From: Streptomyces coacervatus
Lineage (GTDB): Bacteria > Actinomycetota > Actinomycetes > Streptomycetales > Streptomycetaceae
Reading direction: 5' to 3'
DNA: 64,000 bases
Assembly: GCF_029223485.1 (NCBI RefSeq)
Contig: NZ_JARHTP010000002.1
Span: 124,001 to 188,000, forward strand
Part shown: one piece after another, positions 62,707-64,000 of the stretch
Layout of the letters: every line of letters begins with the position of its first letter
Numbering within the stretch: the stretch's first letter is position 1
Made by a program: the position numbers and the translations under genes
The notes under the pieces: model-generated
Database searches by the model: none
Told to the model about the DNA's origin: nothing
What the model saw: the letters and a program-made list of their open reading frames with translations, nothing else

Positions 62707-63099
62707 TCAGTCGGCGGGCTGCAGGAGGTCCCAGCGGTTTCCGTACAGGTCCTGGAAGACGGCGACCGAGCCGTACGGCTCGTGACGCGGCTCCTCCAGG
62801 AAGGTCACGCCCGCGGCGAGCATACTGGCGTGGTCGCGGGCGAAGTCGTCGGTGTGCAGGAAGAAGCCGACGCGTCCACCGGTCTGGTCCCCGACCCGGC
62901 CGCGCTGCGCCTCACCCTTGGCGCGGGCGAGCAGCAGAGCGGTGCCCTGCGACTCGGCGCCCGGCCGGACGACGACCCAGCGGGAGCCGTCCGGGCGGGG
63001 GGTGTCCTCGACGAGCTCGAATCCGAGGGTCTCGGTGTAGAAGCGGATCGCCTCGTCATAGTCGTCGACGACGAGGGTGACCAGGGCAATGCGTCTCAT
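62707..63099 (-). CDS. VOC family protein (glyoxalase/bleomycin-resistance-like)
   Basis: A 130-residue single VOC domain: [56 protein letters not shown] and [18 protein letters not shown]. Possible metal ligands are His in FFLHTDD and a Glu/Asp near the end. ATG 63099 is preceded by a purine-rich site (GAAAGG). Its -10 may be TATAAC at 63133-63138 on the minus strand. Substrate unknown. Confidence 0.9.
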   Translation of the reverse strand: MRRIALVTLVVDDYDEAIRFYTETLGFELVEDTPRPDGSRWVVVRPGAESQGTALLLARAKGEAQRGRVGDQTGGRVGFFLHTDDFARDHASMLAAGVTFLEEPRHEPYGSVAVFQDLYGNRWDLLQPAD

Positions 63100-63181
63100 C
63101 GTGGCCTTTCGGAGAGGGCGATTGACGGGTGAGGTTATACGTAAAACTAAGCCAACGCCAGTCCGCTCTGTCGGCGGCGTC

Positions 63182-63216
63182 GTCTACAGTTCAGTAGACC
63201 GTCTACATCCGTGTAG
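63182..63216. promoter_or_regulatory. Tandem palindromes upstream of the symporter gene
   Basis: GTCTAC-6-GTAGAC (63182-63199) is followed by CTACA-4-TGTAG (63203-63216). Both contain the half-site TCTACA/TGTAGA-like core. The region between the divergent VOC and symporter genes (63100-63373) has no other clear feature; these are likely operator sites. Confidence 0.5.
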
Positions 63217-63373
63217 TCGGACGTGCACTCCGCACGCCGTCGCCTGCGTCCGCGCCCGCACATACACGCCGAAAGGGGCCCGACGATGACCACAGCACCC
63301 GACACCCACCCGAGCCCCTTCGCGATACCGGCCTTCCGTCTACGCCCATGTCCCACGACGGAAGAGTCCCGCG

Positions 63374-64000
63374 ATGTGTCCCCAGCCCATGAAGTGCACC
63401 ACCGACCGCCAACAGCCGCAGCCCGCAAGGCGGTTCCGCCCGTACGACCTGCTCCGGCGCCGCCTCGGAGTCGTGATCGCACTGGCCTACGCGGCCGCCG
63501 CCCTGCTGCCGGTTCCGGGCCTCTGGCTGCGCCGTCCGCACCTCGTCGGCATCCCCGGCCTTGCTGAACTGTCCCTGAGGACACCGCAGTTACTGCTGGC
63601 GCTCGTCCTGTTCAGCGCCGGGCTCCAGGTGCCGCTGCGAGAGCTGCGGCTGCTGCTGCGCCGCCCGGCCGCCCTGGTCGCCGGACTGGTGCTGCACGTC
63701 GTGGCACCGCTGCTGATCGTCCCGGGGGTGGCCTTCGCGCTGCGTCAGTCCCCCGACCGGGACGGCGGCAGCGGCATGGTCGCAGCGATGATCCTGATCG
63801 TTGCGATGCCGGTGGCGGCGGGGGCGACGGTATGGACCGCAAAGGGGGACGGCGACCAGCCGACGGCTGTCGGACTGGTCCTCGCCTCCACTCTGGTCAG
63901 CCCGATCACCGTGCCGCTCACCCTGGCGGCGCTGTGTCCGCTGCTGCGCGGCGACTATGCGGGGCGGCTGGCGGACGCCGCCCAGACGGCCGGGCATGCC
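63374..64000 (+). CDS. Bile acid:sodium symporter (BASS/SBF) family protein, C-terminus off the window
   Basis: At least 209 residues are visible to the right edge with no stop. After a short basic N-terminus (CPQPMKCTTDRQQPQP ... RRRLG) there are repeated helices: VVIALAYAAAALLPVPG, QLLLALVLFSAGLQVPL, ALVAGLVLHVVAPLLIVPG and MVAAMILIVAMPVAAGA. The FSAGLQVP and MPVAAGAT segments match the SBF fold, which moves organic anions or other solutes with sodium. ATG 63374 has GGAAGAG about seven bases upstream; ATG 63389 is an alternative. Confidence 0.75.
   Translation, partial: MCPQPMKCTTDRQQPQPARRFRPYDLLRRRLGVVIALAYAAAALLPVPGLWLRRPHLVGIPGLAELSLRTPQLLLALVLFSAGLQVPLRELRLLLRRPAALVAGLVLHVVAPLLIVPGVAFALRQSPDRDGGSGMVAAMILIVAMPVAAGATVWTAKGDGDQPTAVGLVLASTLVSPITVPLTLAALCPLLRGDYAGRLADAAQTAGHA

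Noticed and set aside
63286..63567. Plus-strand ORF starting MTTAPDTHPSP with a good ribosome site
   Set aside because: It overlaps the symporter gene in another frame and becomes Pro/Arg-rich there; it could only be a leader peptide and I cannot support it.

Overview
The window is a 64 kb stretch of very GC-rich actinobacterial chromosome. GTG and TTG starts are common, several genes look leaderless, and the content is typical of Streptomyces: a MelC1/MelC2 tyrosinase pair, a 2-methylisoborneol (2-MIB) terpene cluster with a family 2B encapsulin shell, a clpP3-clpP4-popR locus, a SigB/SigF-type sigma factor, a streptophobe membrane protein and a DUF6777 protein. I therefore read it as Streptomyces. 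Both edges cut genes: a LuxR regulator on the left and a bile acid:sodium symporter-family protein on the right. I found no tRNA, rRNA, CRISPR array, insertion sequence or replication origin.

Layout. 0-8.7 kb: LuxR regulator fragment, then a tight minus-strand operon (ROK regulator, GH27 hydrolase, GH95 hydrolase, SGNH esterase) that looks like a small polysaccharide-utilisation locus with one strong promoter in front of the ROK gene. 8.8-14.8 kb: gene debris, M4 metalloprotease, serine hydrolase, a TerD-CAP-CAP fusion and an AIM24 protein. 14.8-19.9 kb: five 13-bp repeats in front of a TPR protein coupled to a polyprenyl synthase, a PLP threonine/serine dehydratase and a transmembrane pseudokinase. 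19.9-28.8 kb: serine hydrolase, HTH-like protein, DUF2238 membrane protein whose start site lies in a perfect hairpin, aldo/keto reductase, FAD cholesterol-oxidase-like enzyme, a shattered alpha/beta hydrolase, and an MFS-TetR pair with a large composite operator. 29-33 kb: melC1-melC2, RNase H, VOC protein, zinc alcohol dehydrogenase.

33.2-36.7 kb is the 2-MIB operon: encapsulin shell, terpene cyclase and geranyl diphosphate C-methyltransferase. 36.9-41.8 kb: response regulator and hybrid histidine kinase, SGNH lipoprotein, then a rearrangement scar made of a truncated, frameshifted TetR gene and head-to-head fragments of an ABC permease and ATPase. 41.9-46.4 kb: secreted beta-L-arabinofuranosidase-type enzyme with LamG domain, PhnB-like protein, epoxide hydrolase. 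46.4-50.5 kb: clpP3-clpP4 with a PopR-type operator, popR with a second operator, methyltransferase, sigma factor and an RsbW-like kinase. 50.6-57.8 kb: DUF6777, streptophobe, and a translationally coupled FHA-ABC transporter / SH3-like / Ser-Thr kinase operon that recalls Rv1747-PknF of Mycobacterium. 58-64 kb: small accessory enzymes, aldo/keto reductase with divergent LysR, DinB protein, adenosine deaminase, VOC protein and the start of a symporter gene.

How parts work together. The glycoside hydrolases, esterase, metalloprotease and tyrosinase are exported and suit a soil saprophyte. The 2-MIB genes methylate GPP and cyclise it inside a protein compartment. PopR, ClpP3 and ClpP4 form a known self-limiting proteolysis circuit. 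Four loci are in decay (8.8, 26.3, 40.3 and 40.8-41.8 kb), as expected for a variable part of a linear chromosome. All functional calls rest on motif reading by eye; no database search was possible.
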